Shown: piece after piece, positions 42,516 to 51,920 of the stretch | Position numbering within the stretch: position 1 is the first letter of the stretch | Layout of the letters: each line of letters begins with the position of its first letter | Source: Saprospiraceae bacterium | GTDB taxonomy: Bacteria > Bacteroidota > Bacteroidia > Chitinophagales > Saprospiraceae | Direction of reading: 5' to 3' | Length of the DNA stretch: 64,000 bases | Assembly (NCBI GenBank): GCA_016718205.1 | Contig: JADKEB010000015.1 | Span: 56,605-120,604 of the forward strand | Made by a program: the position numbers and the translations under genes | Notes under the pieces: model-generated | What the model saw: only the letters and a program-made list of their open reading frames with translations | Told to the model about the DNA's origin: nothing | The model's database searches: none

Positions 42516-43474
42516 TTATTTAATCAACCACATTACTGAGTTTATGTCGTCCGTTGCATTTCCATACTGTTTTTGTAATGAAGCTTTCCAATTTGCTGAA
42601 TTTATGACACGCTCTGAGCCCGGATATTGCCATCTTGTTGGGATTTTCTGACCATTAGTATTTCCCGGTCCGTCAAATGAATTGAAGTAAGTAAAATCCA
42701 ATCCCAATCTATTTTTAAGCACCTTAATGTCTGCCCCAATCTCATAAGAAGACGAAAAACTTGGTTTTAAATTAGGGTCAATCAGTGTTCTGGTAAAAGA
42801 TGCTCCAGATTGGTTGTTGTAAAGTGGATTGATAATATTGTAGGTAGGTTGAAGATAATTTGGCCCACCATATGGAGTTCTATAATCGGAACCGTATCCA
42901 AGAAAGTTTGCAGAAGGCCCGATGTTATCTGATGTAAAAGATGAACCTACATTTGCATAAGAGCTTCTTAGTTTTAAATAAGATATAGGCCCAAGATTTA
43001 AAAATTCTGTTGGTAAGATACTCAAAGATATGGATGGATAGAAAAACCCATTGTTTGGAGACAGGAGTGCTGAACTTTTGTCAAAACGCCCGGTTAAAGA
43101 TAGATATGCATATGTTTTGTAACCTAAATCTACGAAGCCATAAGCTGAATTTACAGCCATCTGAGATTCATAATTGGCTGATCTTATAGGATTTAGTGAG
43201 TTGCTGAATGTATATATGACCCCGGTACGTTTAAGTAATCTGACGTAGTAAAAGAAGATTTATAATTAAGTGATCTCATATTTCCTCCAACGGAAGCTCG
43301 CAAACTAATATCAGCGGTGACATTTTTATCCCATGTTAACAAAATATCATTATTGTTTTCAAATAAATTGCGCTTATCTTCACGGTAATCACCCTTCCTC
43401 TCATCTCGACCATATGCTCCGGCTGAGTAAGGCATTTTCTCATTTCTCAATAAGTCATATGTTTTTATTGACAA
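42516..43474 (-). pseudogene. SusC/RagA-type TonB-dependent receptor fragment
   Basis: Two frames (43474-43193 and 43160-42516) encode barrel segments: LLTWDKNVTADISLRASVGGNMR, YKTYAYLSLTGRFDKSSAL, FFYPSISLSILPTEF, LKLRSSYANVG, LKPSFSSSYEIGADIKVLKNRLGLDFTYF. The plug domain, most of the barrel and the C-terminus are absent. SusC proteins import glycans with SusD partners; none is seen here. It is a remnant bounded on both sides by unrelated genes. Confidence 0.8.
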
Positions 43475-43480
43475 ATGATA

Positions 43481-44125
43481 TCATTTCTTTGATTTATAGT
43501 GATCGTGAAATCCTTCTCCATTCATGATCTTATCGATACATTTTTCTATCCTGCTGAATCTTGCTTCTGATCCTTTGGGCTGCGAAATGTAAATGACATA
43601 TCCTCTCCTTTTACCGGGAGTAAGGGCATAAAATGCATCTCTAAGTGAAGGTAGTTCATCAAATTTATCTTCCAATTCTGATGGTACAGGCTCAATATCT
43701 TTTTTGAATTCTACCTTAACTCCACTCTCCTCGATAGCTATAGCTTCTATAATGTATTCCTTGATTATGGACGATAACTCCACAATACGATCTACGGATG
43801 TAAACCTTATGATACGGGCAGATTGAACATTTTCACCTTGTTTTTCAAGAATGTGGTGTGTGTCTTTTAGTAAAACTCCTTTGAAAAACCCAAAAGTAAC
43901 ACAATCTTTTAGGGCTCCAATGATGACGATGTTTTTTCCTGAGTGAGTATAGACGGGCATTCCCCATTTAATTTCTTCAGTAAGGTCAGTTTCAAGCATG
44001 ATTTGTCTGACATGCTGTAGTTCTAGTTGCCATTTTCTGACTTTGCATTTTTCTGTGGCATAGTATTCACACCGTCCACAACCATCAGCAATAAACAGGT
44101 CAACTTTAGGATTGATAGGTGTCAT
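43481..44125 (-). CDS. YdeI/DUF1801-type protein
   Basis: The 214-residue protein has an N-terminal DUF1801-like part (KWGMPVYTHSGKNIVIIGALKDCVTFGFFKGVLL) and a YdeI/OmpD-associated C-terminal part (DAFYALTPGKRRGYVIYISQPKGSEARFSRIEKCI). The family is linked to stress and peptide resistance in some bacteria, but the biochemical function is not settled. An odd cysteine-rich start (DGCGRCEYYATEKC) could bind metal. Intact. Confidence 0.72.
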   Translation of the reverse strand: MTPINPKVDLFIADGCGRCEYYATEKCKVRKWQLELQHVRQIMLETDLTEEIKWGMPVYTHSGKNIVIIGALKDCVTFGFFKGVLLKDTHHILEKQGENVQSARIIRFTSVDRIVELSSIIKEYIIEAIAIEESGVKVEFKKDIEPVPSELEDKFDELPSLRDAFYALTPGKRRGYVIYISQPKGSEARFSRIEKCIDKIMNGEGFHDHYKSKK

Positions 44126-44133
44126 TCGGATAT

Positions 44134-44441
44134 TTATTTTAACGGATTATATTGATTTGCTCTTATATTTTGTGAGGCCAAAGATACCGTTTCTTCCACT
44201 CTTTTTAGTCTTGTTTCCGACTGTTTAGCACTATATATCCATCCCAGAATGTTTTTTTTTATTGATTTTGGAAAATTTTCCCCATTTTCAAAAGCAATTC
44301 GATTCATTTCAAAAAGTTGTGCTAATCCGACCATAGCAAGTCCGGAAGGTTGCATCAAATTCATTTCAATCAATGCATCTACTTTCTCATTATTGATCTT
44401 ACTCCAGTTACTTTTAGGATTTCTTTTGGCAAAATATTGAT
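44134..44441 (-). pseudogene. YdeI/OmpD-associated protein, N-terminally truncated
   Basis: The frame reads KSNWSKINNEKVDALIEMNLMQPSGLAMV ... NFPKSIKKNILGWIYSAKQSETRLKRVEETVSLASQNIRANQY, the C-terminal two thirds of the family. An in-frame stop just upstream, near 44443, removes the N-terminus; the next ATG is at 44373. It precedes the DUF1801 gene by 8 bases and shares the same fold family. Confidence 0.7.
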
Positions 44442-44624
44442 CCTAACTTTTATCATCTCTTTTTTTGATAATTTTGAAACATAAAAGTTTAAAATCAAAT
44501 TCTCATCTGTCTTTATGCCATTGAAGATATTTTTTTTATAAAATCCTCACCCAAAATGTAAGCTAAAATTTAAACTTTTTGGATTATTTTAGGTCTTCTA
44601 TTATACACCATTCATGTCACACAA

Positions 44625-45938
44625 ATGAAAACATTTCATTTTACTTTTCTCCTCATTTTGGCAGGTTATTTGTCATCTGCTCAACTATACTTTCCTCCCG
44701 TAAATAGCTCCACCTGGAGCGTAACAGACCCTGCTGCATTGGGATGGTGCCAAAAAAAGATAGACACCCTTTACAAATTCCTTGAAGCCAATAATACCAA
44801 AGCTTTTATCCTACTCAAAGATGGAAAAATTGTATTGGAAAAATATCTCAATGGCCATTCGCAGACGTCATTATGGTATTGGGCATCAGCAGGAAAAACT
44901 TTTACATCTACCCTTGTCGGCATAGCCCAACAGGAAAATTTTCTAAAAATATCAGACTCAACGTCCAAATATCTTGGTAAAGGCTGGTCAAGTTGTACCC
45001 CTGAACAGGAAGATAAAATTACAATCAAACATCAGCTTACAATGACTTCAGGTCTGGATGATGGCGTTACTGACCCATTTTGCACCTTGAGTTCATGTCT
45101 TAAATATAAAGCACCGGCTGGAACAAGGTGGTCATATCATAATGGTCCCTATACCTTGCTGGACGGAGTGATTGAAAAAGCAACAGGGATGACACTAAAT
45201 CAATTCGCAACCCAAAAAATAAAAATTACCACGGGTATGGACGGATTATTTATCAAACAGGATTATAATAATGTCTATTTCAGCACAGCAAGAAGTATGG
45301 CAAGATTCGGATTGTTGATTCTCAATAAAGGTAGCTGGAACGACATTCCGGTTTTATCCGATCAGCAATATTACAATGAAATGGTCAATACTTCACAAAA
45401 CATCAATGAATCTTATGGCTACCTTTGGTGGCTCAATGGCAAAAACGGCTTCATGGTGCCACAATCTCAGATTAAATTCCCGGGAAGGCTCTTTCAAAGT
45501 GCACCGGCAGATATGTTTTCGGCTTTAGGCAAAAACGGCCAGTTTGTAAATGTCATTCCATCACAAAATATGGTATGGATTCGAATGGGCGATAATCCTG
45601 ATAATTCATTGGTTCCGTTTTTATTTAATGAGGATGTGTCAAAATACATCAACGCTCTCTCCTGTACCTCTTCAAATAAAGACATAACTGCATCTGACAT
45701 ACCTGAATATAATATCTTCCCAAATCCTGTCACTGAATACATCCATATTGAGCAAAATAATACCGAAAGAAATTCAGTACAATGTAAGATTTTTGATGCC
45801 ATGGGCCGTATAGTGCATCAAGGATTTTATGAAGGCAAATCCTTCCTGATCAATACACAAGGTTTCAATCAGGGTCTCCACTTTTTGCAGATACGCAAAA
45901 ATAATGCTGTACAAACCCTCAAATTTGTAAAAGAATAA
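44625..45938 (+). CDS. Secreted beta-lactamase-fold serine hydrolase with T9SS type-A domain
   Basis: A signal peptide (FTFLLILAGYLSSAQ) is followed by a class C beta-lactamase-like domain with the active-site SAGK (Ser88, Lys91), YHN (Tyr171, Asn173) and a GYLWWLNG segment. The last 80 residues are a T9SS type-A domain (YNIFPNPVTEYIHIEQ ... QTLKFVKE). It would be exported and anchored at the cell surface. The substrate is unknown; this family includes esterases and D-amino peptidases. Intact. Confidence 0.88.
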   Translation: MKTFHFTFLLILAGYLSSAQLYFPPVNSSTWSVTDPAALGWCQKKIDTLYKFLEANNTKAFILLKDGKIVLEKYLNGHSQTSLWYWASAGKTFTSTLVGIAQQENFLKISDSTSKYLGKGWSSCTPEQEDKITIKHQLTMTSGLDDGVTDPFCTLSSCLKYKAPAGTRWSYHNGPYTLLDGVIEKATGMTLNQFATQKIKITTGMDGLFIKQDYNNVYFSTARSMARFGLLILNKGSWNDIPVLSDQQYYNEMVNTSQNINESYGYLWWLNGKNGFMVPQSQIKFPGRLFQSAPADMFSALGKNGQFVNVIPSQNMVWIRMGDNPDNSLVPFLFNEDVSKYINALSCTSSNKDITASDIPEYNIFPNPVTEYIHIEQNNTERNSVQCKIFDAMGRIVHQGFYEGKSFLINTQGFNQGLHFLQIRKNNAVQTLKFVKE

Positions 45939-46213
45939 GAATCACAAAAAGTGCGGGTGAATCAGCGGACTATGAATATTTCAGGATTGAGTGAAGAAAA
46001 GTAACTCTTAGATAAGTTCCCATTTATACACAAGTTTCAGTAATCAAGACACTATCAAATTTAGAATAGATTTGGTAGTAAAATTTCAGACCATCAGAAA
46101 AAAATACATAACCTTCATTTGCTAAAAAAAAGCATATTACAGACAACAATTCGTGCATAAAAAAATAATAATTCAAGTTAATTTCCTATTTTTGTTTTAA
46201 AATAACAGCTGCT

Positions 46214-47359
46214 ATGAAATTTTTGCATTTAATGTTTGCAATGTGTTGCATTCTGACATCACTACATTCAAGAATTGAGTTTATCACATCATTTGACAAA
46301 GCTAAAAAGCTGGCTTCTGAGCAGCAAAAGATCATATTTGTCGATGTAATGGCTGATTGGTGCGTACCATGTAAACGCATGATTCAAGAAATAAACACCA
46401 AATCTGAAATCTACAATTATTTCAATGAAAACTTTATCAACCTGCAAATAAATGAGAAGTACAACAGAAGCTTTCTGTCAAAATACCAGATAGACGCCTT
46501 CCCTACTCTTCTATATCTAAATAATCTCGGAGAAGTCATTCACAAAATAAGGGGTTTTCAAAGTGTATACGACTTGCTTGATCAAGCAAAAATTTGTCAT
46601 GAACAAAGGTTTTCATACCTGGTTGATCAGAATTTGACCATTGAAAACCTGGGAGTAGAGATTTTCATAGACAGTTTAAAAAAAATATTAATACCATTAT
46701 CAAATGATTCCCGTAAAAAAAGGCTGGAGTATTACTTTCATAAAAAAGAAACTTACCCTGTTGTACTGATGAAACATTTCGGTCAGTTTATAAGCTATAA
46801 TGTATTTTTGGAAGAATTTAAAAAAATTGCTGCTCCTGAACAGATTATTGTAGAACAACTACTTGTCAGTTTTTTGTTCGATAATAACAATTATTTATCT
46901 CAAAAAAATTTAAACAAGGAGTTCAAAAATTTAGAAAAAGTTACCAAAATGCCTATAAATAAATTGAGCTCATTTTTGATGGCATATCGGGAGTTTAATC
47001 TCATGTCAATTTTGGGGACGACCTCTGACCAATATTTACTGATTTTTGCCAAAAGTCTCTTGACTACCTATCCGGAAGTATCCGATATGCAGTTATTGTA
47101 TGATGCTTTTAGTTTCACCATAATGAAAGAACCTGACAAATTATTTTATTCAACACTAAAACCGGGTTTTCTCCAACTTGCAGATACCAATACGGATAAC
47201 TATATTTATGATGATATTTTATCAGTTATCTGTTGCAAAGAAGGCTTAAAGAAAGAAGCGTCAAGTTTCATAAAAAAAGCCGCAGACAAATCACAAAAAC
47301 AAGGTTATAAATATACACCACTTTTAGATAAATTCCGAAAAGAAATTGATTGTAAATGA
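46214..47359 (+). CDS. Exported thioredoxin-family protein
   Basis: The N-terminal hydrophobic segment may be a signal peptide. The thioredoxin domain follows with DVMADWCVPCKRM (Cys50, Cys53) and the cis-proline region DAFPTLLYL. The remaining 250 residues are helical, perhaps TPR-like, without a recognised family. It could act in periplasmic disulfide reduction. The 275-bp gap upstream (45939-46213) is AT-rich with no gene. Confidence 0.8.
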   Translation: MKFLHLMFAMCCILTSLHSRIEFITSFDKAKKLASEQQKIIFVDVMADWCVPCKRMIQEINTKSEIYNYFNENFINLQINEKYNRSFLSKYQIDAFPTLLYLNNLGEVIHKIRGFQSVYDLLDQAKICHEQRFSYLVDQNLTIENLGVEIFIDSLKKILIPLSNDSRKKRLEYYFHKKETYPVVLMKHFGQFISYNVFLEEFKKIAAPEQIIVEQLLVSFLFDNNNYLSQKNLNKEFKNLEKVTKMPINKLSSFLMAYREFNLMSILGTTSDQYLLIFAKSLLTTYPEVSDMQLLYDAFSFTIMKEPDKLFYSTLKPGFLQLADTNTDNYIYDDILSVICCKEGLKKEASSFIKKAADKSQKQGYKYTPLLDKFRKEIDCK

Positions 47360-47404
47360 TCAATTATTGCTAACCTTCCTCTGCTTTTATCCCTTTATGA
47401 CTAT

Positions 47405-48049
47405 ATGAAATTTGTTGCAATATCTGATACACACGGTAAGCACCATCTACTGACATTACCTGAAGGGGACATTCTTGTGCATGCCGGAGATATCAGCAGT
47501 CGAGGTACCGAATATGAGATTAGAATGTTTTTAGATTGGTTTGCGGGATTGGACTTTAAATACAAAATTTTTATTGCTGGAAATCATGACTTCTATTTGG
47601 AAAGGACAGAAAAACATAAAATCGATGCTATCTTACCCGATGGAGTCATTTACCTGAATGACAGCGGCATTCTCATTGAAGACTTATACATTTGGGGGTC
47701 GCCAGTAACACCTTGGTTTTATGATTGGGCATTCAACAGGCAACGGGGGTCAGAAATAAAAAAACATTGGGATTTGATACCAAATGATACAGATATAATT
47801 ATCACTCATGGTCCGGCATATGGTATTCTTGACAGGACGATCCGCAACTTAAATGTTGGGTGTGAAGAACTGAAAGAAAAAATTGAAGAAGTAAAACCTA
47901 AAATTCACATTTGCGGTCATATTCATGAAGACTATGGGTGCACAGTTTCATCTGAAACACGATATATCAACGCAAGTGTTCTTAACTTCAGCTATGAATT
48001 TGAAAATGATCCTGTTAGTTTTATTTTATCACATAGTACACTATGCTAA
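47405..48049 (+). CDS. Metallophosphoesterase
   Basis: All calcineurin-like motifs are present: ISDTHGK, VHAGDISSRG, AGNHDFYLE, THGPAYGILD and CGHIHEDYG. The 214-residue protein resembles the small MPPED/YfcE-like group. The nucleotide or nucleotide-like substrate is not known. Tail-to-tail overlap of 4 bases with the macro-domain gene. Confidence 0.85.
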   Translation: MKFVAISDTHGKHHLLTLPEGDILVHAGDISSRGTEYEIRMFLDWFAGLDFKYKIFIAGNHDFYLERTEKHKIDAILPDGVIYLNDSGILIEDLYIWGSPVTPWFYDWAFNRQRGSEIKKHWDLIPNDTDIIITHGPAYGILDRTIRNLNVGCEELKEKIEEVKPKIHICGHIHEDYGCTVSSETRYINASVLNFSYEFENDPVSFILSHSTLC

Positions 48050-48537
48050 CCTTCCTGTGCTTTTATCCCTTTGTTATACGTGGTATATAAAAACACGGGT
48101 GTATCCAGCGCATCCAAATATTTATAAATAGATTGCCGTACTTCATTCCATTCAAGGCCTCCGACACCAGTTGCCAATTTGGGAATCGCCACATTCTGTG
48201 GTTTTTCAGTTTCAATGAATTTGACTAGATTTTTTAATGTTTTTTCAAGACTACTAATGGATGCTTTGCCCGGATGACCTTTATAATTTTCTGATGGTGC
48301 TGGTTCCTGAGCCATAAGATTAATGATTCTAATACCACCTACACCACCCCATACCCAAATTTCTCCTGCTTTTGGATGGTGTGTATGACAATAAGCCCTA
48401 AATCCCTTCACCATAGCTGGGTAGTTTTCTCTGAGGCTAAGTGCGAGACCTGAATCAAAATGATCCATTGGAGCTACGCAGTGGGCAATAGTTTTTGAGT
48501 CGGACATTAAAATATCCCCTTTGACTTCTTTGATCAT
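48046..48537 (-). CDS. Macro-domain protein, TARG1-like
   Basis: The 163-residue protein matches the macro-domain group that removes ADP-ribose or acetyl-ADP-ribose: VKGDILMS, AHCVAPMDHFDSGLALSL, INLMAQ, ISSLEKTLKNLVKF, and IPKLATGVGGLEWNEV. The Asp and Gly-rich loops that bind ADP-ribose are present. No partner ADP-ribosyltransferase is seen beside it. Intact. Confidence 0.83.
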   Translation of the reverse strand: MIKEVKGDILMSDSKTIAHCVAPMDHFDSGLALSLRENYPAMVKGFRAYCHTHHPKAGEIWVWGGVGGIRIINLMAQEPAPSENYKGHPGKASISSLEKTLKNLVKFIETEKPQNVAIPKLATGVGGLEWNEVRQSIYKYLDALDTPVFLYTTYNKGIKAQEG

Positions 48538-48673
48538 AAATTATTGTTTTACTGAGTTAATAAAAAATTCAAAATTACAATTCAAAATTAACACAATAAT
48601 CATTTTTATGTATTGATATAAATCACATGAGGCAGTGACTTATATTACCATCACTAATCCGTGAAGAGAATGC

Positions 48674-49465
48674 TTATCCGTTCAATGCCAGTAATTTCAT
48701 CGAAGATGAAGTTTCCTTACCCAAATAGGCATCAATCAAATTGTGGCTGAGATATATTAGGGGTGTGAGTATAATGGCCATACCTCCTTTATAAATATAA
48801 TTGACCATCCCAATGGCGAGCACTCTTGACAGTTCCCAATCAGCCCCAATGTAGAAAGCAATGATTAATACTACAAAACTATCTATGAGCTGGGAAACCA
48901 ATGTTGATCCGGTCGAACGTAACCAGACAAACCTAGCTCCGGTTATTGCTTTGATCTTATTAAAGACAGCTACATCTATAATCTGACCAACTAAAAATGC
49001 TACCATCGAGCCTATGATAATCCACAATCCCTGTCCCATCACTTTATTAAAAGCCATACTCATATCAGGTATGTTTTTCCCAGTATCGTCCGACAAGCCA
49101 CTTTGAAATTGCCACCAGTCATTGGGAGGCAGCCCGATTGCTCCATAAACCATGATAAAGGAATAAAAAACTACGCCAACTGCAAGATAAGACAATGTGC
49201 GCACAGCCTTCGGTCCGTAATATTCATTGATGATGTCGGTCATGATAAAAACCAAAGGCCACAATATGACCCCTGCTGTGAGATTAAATCCCAGTCCAGA
49301 GACACCAAAAAGGTTTAAATTCATCTGAGGAAAGCCAAATAATCGCTCCAGAGAAAATATTTTACCTCCTACAAACTCAGCGACAATTGTATTTCCAATA
49401 AAAAAACCAGTCAGTATAAAAAATAAGAAAACGCCCTTGTCTCTGAGAATTTTATGTATTGCCAT
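48674..49465 (-). CDS. yhhQ: Queuosine precursor transporter
   Basis: Six or more membrane helices with VUT/YhhQ features: FFIGNTIVAEFVGGKIF, PLVFIMTDIINEYYG, FLVGQIIDVAVFNKIK and the SQLIDSFVVLIIAFYIG segment. YhhQ proteins take up 7-cyano- or 7-aminomethyl-deazaguanine for queuosine in tRNA. Intact, 263 residues. Confidence 0.88.
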   Translation of the reverse strand: MAIHKILRDKGVFLFFILTGFFIGNTIVAEFVGGKIFSLERLFGFPQMNLNLFGVSGLGFNLTAGVILWPLVFIMTDIINEYYGPKAVRTLSYLAVGVVFYSFIMVYGAIGLPPNDWWQFQSGLSDDTGKNIPDMSMAFNKVMGQGLWIIIGSMVAFLVGQIIDVAVFNKIKAITGARFVWLRSTGSTLVSQLIDSFVVLIIAFYIGADWELSRVLAIGMVNYIYKGGMAIILTPLIYLSHNLIDAYLGKETSSSMKLLALNG

Positions 49466-49524
49466 ATGAATTCCAAATTCTAAACTTGAAGAAACCTTCT
49501 AAATAAAAAAAGACAAAAATTGTT

Positions 49525-50262
49525 TTATAACTCATAATTTGGTTTGATGGAATGTATTCTGTCAGAACCATCATAAAAATTGCGGATGATAGAAACCACT
49601 TCTGCAGGATCGTTTGTTATTGGCATAAGATCAAGATCCTTCAATGAAATATTGCAAAATTGAGACAACATCACATCATGAATCCATTGCTTCAGTCCTG
49701 ACCAATATTCAGTTCCTACCAGGATCACAGGTACTCTTGATATTTTATTGGTCTGAATCAACGTGAGCACTTCAAACAACTCATCCAATGTTCCAAAACC
49801 ACCCGGACATACTACAAATGCCTGCGCATACTTCACAAACATGACTTTTCTGACGAAAAAGTATCTGTGGTGCAATATTTTTGATGGGTCAATATATGGA
49901 TTATTGAACTGCTCAAAGGGAAGATCTATATTTAATCCCACTGACAGTCCGCCACTTAGATAAGCTCCCTTATTTGCTGCTTCCATTATGCCTGGCCCAC
50001 CACCTGTGATGACCCCAAAACCCTCTTCTGTGCACTTTGCCGCAATTTCTGTTGCTAGCTTGTAGTAATGATCATCAGGTTTTGTTCTTGCTGATCCGAA
50101 AATAGAAATACATGGGTCCAACTTGTTTAGGCTCTCAAATCCATCCACCAATTCTGCGATAACTTTGAACATAGTCCATGAGTTTTCACCCTTGATTTCA
50201 CTCCATTTCTTTATTTCTCGATGTATATGGGCATCTGCTTCCTTCAACTCTTTTTCACTCAT
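49525..50262 (-). CDS. LOG-family protein (TIGR00730)
   Basis: The signature motifs GGGPGIMEAANKGA and PGGFGTLDELFEVLT are both present, with SIFGSART near residue 55. LOG proteins cleave the base from nucleoside monophosphates, releasing cytokinin-like adenines or recycling nucleotides. The 245-residue length is normal for the longer bacterial type. Intact. Confidence 0.85.
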   Translation of the reverse strand: MSEKELKEADAHIHREIKKWSEIKGENSWTMFKVIAELVDGFESLNKLDPCISIFGSARTKPDDHYYKLATEIAAKCTEEGFGVITGGGPGIMEAANKGAYLSGGLSVGLNIDLPFEQFNNPYIDPSKILHHRYFFVRKVMFVKYAQAFVVCPGGFGTLDELFEVLTLIQTNKISRVPVILVGTEYWSGLKQWIHDVMLSQFCNISLKDLDLMPITNDPAEVVSIIRNFYDGSDRIHSIKPNYEL

Positions 50263-50390
50263 GATTTACATTTTTATATTTCTAAACGTTAAAATCCTTG
50301 AAGCCTTTTTCGTTTTTATTTGTATTATGGATAACTTCCCAATATTGTTTATGGGTGGAGTTGCTTCACAACTCTTGTAAAAACAAAAAT

Positions 50391-50421
50391 ACCTGCGTTT
50401 TGACATGATCAAAACGCAGGT
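50391..50421. terminator. Strong bidirectional terminator hairpin
   Basis: ACCTGCGTTTTGA pairs perfectly with TCAAAACGCAGGT around the loop CATGA. It is 24 bases beyond the stop of the sigma-54 activator gene on the minus strand, with A-rich sequence to the left giving the U tract. Confidence 0.88.
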
Positions 50422-50444
50422 TCTATGTTTTTTAAATTAGAGTT

Positions 50445-51719
50445 TTACACTAACTCTCCTTTATACTTTTCAAACTCTTCACGGAGGTATTTATTTAATG
50501 CATTAAAGTTGTCAAACTGATCAAAAACTGACGACATTGCATTACTGGTCGTGTTGTTACACTGAACAAAAGTCTCTACATCATGTGCTGTAATAATATG
50601 CCCCGAAAGTATGATGAGTCTTTCAACAACATTTCTTAATTCCCTGATGTTTCCCGTCCAATTGACCTTCTGAAGCATTTTGATAGCACCCTGATCGATT
50701 TTTTTATGTACTATATTGTATTCATCACATACGAGTCCAATAAAATATTTGACCAAATCCGGTATATCGTCTACCCTATCATTGAGTGATGGCACTTTAA
50801 TAATGATCACAGCCAATCTATGGTACAAATCTTCCCTAAAATTACCTTTTGCTATTTCTGCCCTTAAATCTTTGTTGGTAGCTGCAAGGATTCGCACATC
50901 TACACTGATATCTTTTTCACCACCCACTCTGGTGATTTTGTTTTCCTGCAAAGCCCTGAGTACCTTGGCTTGAGCTGAAAGACTCATGTCACCGATCTCA
51001 TCGAGAAACAATGTCCCGCCATGAGCTTGTTCGAATTTTCCCAGTCGTTGTTTTATAGCTGATGTAAATGATCCTTTTTCGTGACCAAACAACTCCGACT
51101 CAATCAATTCAGAAGGTATGGCAGCACAATTCACTTCCACGATGGGGTAATCTTTCCTTCTACTCAATTGATGTATCCACCTGGCAACCAATTCTTTACC
51201 AGTACCATTTTGACCGGTGATCAGTACTCTGGCTTCTGTCGGCGCTACTTTATCGATGGTGGATTTGATCAGTTCCATATTGGCAGACTCGCCTATCATA
51301 TCCTGAATCTTGGAGCTGTGAACCCTTTTTTGCAAGACTTTTTTTTCAGTTATAAGACAGGATTTATCTAAAGCATTACGCAAAGTGATAAGAAGTCTGT
51401 TCAGATCAGGTGGTTTTTGTATAAAGTCAAAGGCGCCTTTTTTAACAGCTTCTACAGCAGTATCGATATTACCATGTCCTGATATCATAACCACAGGCGT
51501 GTCCGGCGTCAAATTTTGTATTTTTTCGATCGCCTCCATACCATCCATTCGTGGCATTTTTACATCCAGAATGATCACATCATAACTTTGCTGCTTGATT
51601 TTGACAATACAATCCAGCCCATCAACTGCCTCATCCACTACGTATTTTTCAAACTCCAAAATATCTTTTAGTGTTTTTCTGATACTCTTGTCATCATCAA
51701 CAATCAAAATCTTAGCCAT
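50445..51719 (-). CDS. NtrC-type sigma-54 activator lacking a C-terminal HTH
   Basis: A response-regulator receiver domain with phospho-acceptor Asp52 (IILDVKMPRMDG) is followed by an AAA+ domain with Walker A GQNGTGKE (169-176), Walker B GTLFLDEIGD and the sigma-54 contact loop as GSFTSA (216-221) in place of the usual GAFTGA. The protein ends at residue 424, shortly after LNKYLREEFEKY, without the Fis-type helix-turn-helix. The terminator follows at once, so no lost exon-like tail is hidden downstream. It may act without specific DNA binding. No sensor kinase is adjacent. Confidence 0.88.
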   Translation of the reverse strand: MAKILIVDDDKSIRKTLKDILEFEKYVVDEAVDGLDCIVKIKQQSYDVIILDVKMPRMDGMEAIEKIQNLTPDTPVVMISGHGNIDTAVEAVKKGAFDFIQKPPDLNRLLITLRNALDKSCLITEKKVLQKRVHSSKIQDMIGESANMELIKSTIDKVAPTEARVLITGQNGTGKELVARWIHQLSRRKDYPIVEVNCAAIPSELIESELFGHEKGSFTSAIKQRLGKFEQAHGGTLFLDEIGDMSLSAQAKVLRALQENKITRVGGEKDISVDVRILAATNKDLRAEIAKGNFREDLYHRLAVIIIKVPSLNDRVDDIPDLVKYFIGLVCDEYNIVHKKIDQGAIKMLQKVNWTGNIRELRNVVERLIILSGHIITAHDVETFVQCNNTTSNAMSSVFDQFDNFNALNKYLREEFEKYKGELV

Positions 51720-51920
51720 ACGTTTTATATTTGCATTTAAAAATTAATAAATCTGTCACTATTTTTGAAAATAGTTTCAGGGTGTAAATATATAATAATT
51801 TTTACTTATGGGTAATATTTTTTATACCAATTTTATAAATATTAATTTTTTTCATAATTTGTATTATGGATTTATTTTGAATCAATTAACTTTGGGCATT
51901 AATTGAAATTCTGAAATAAA

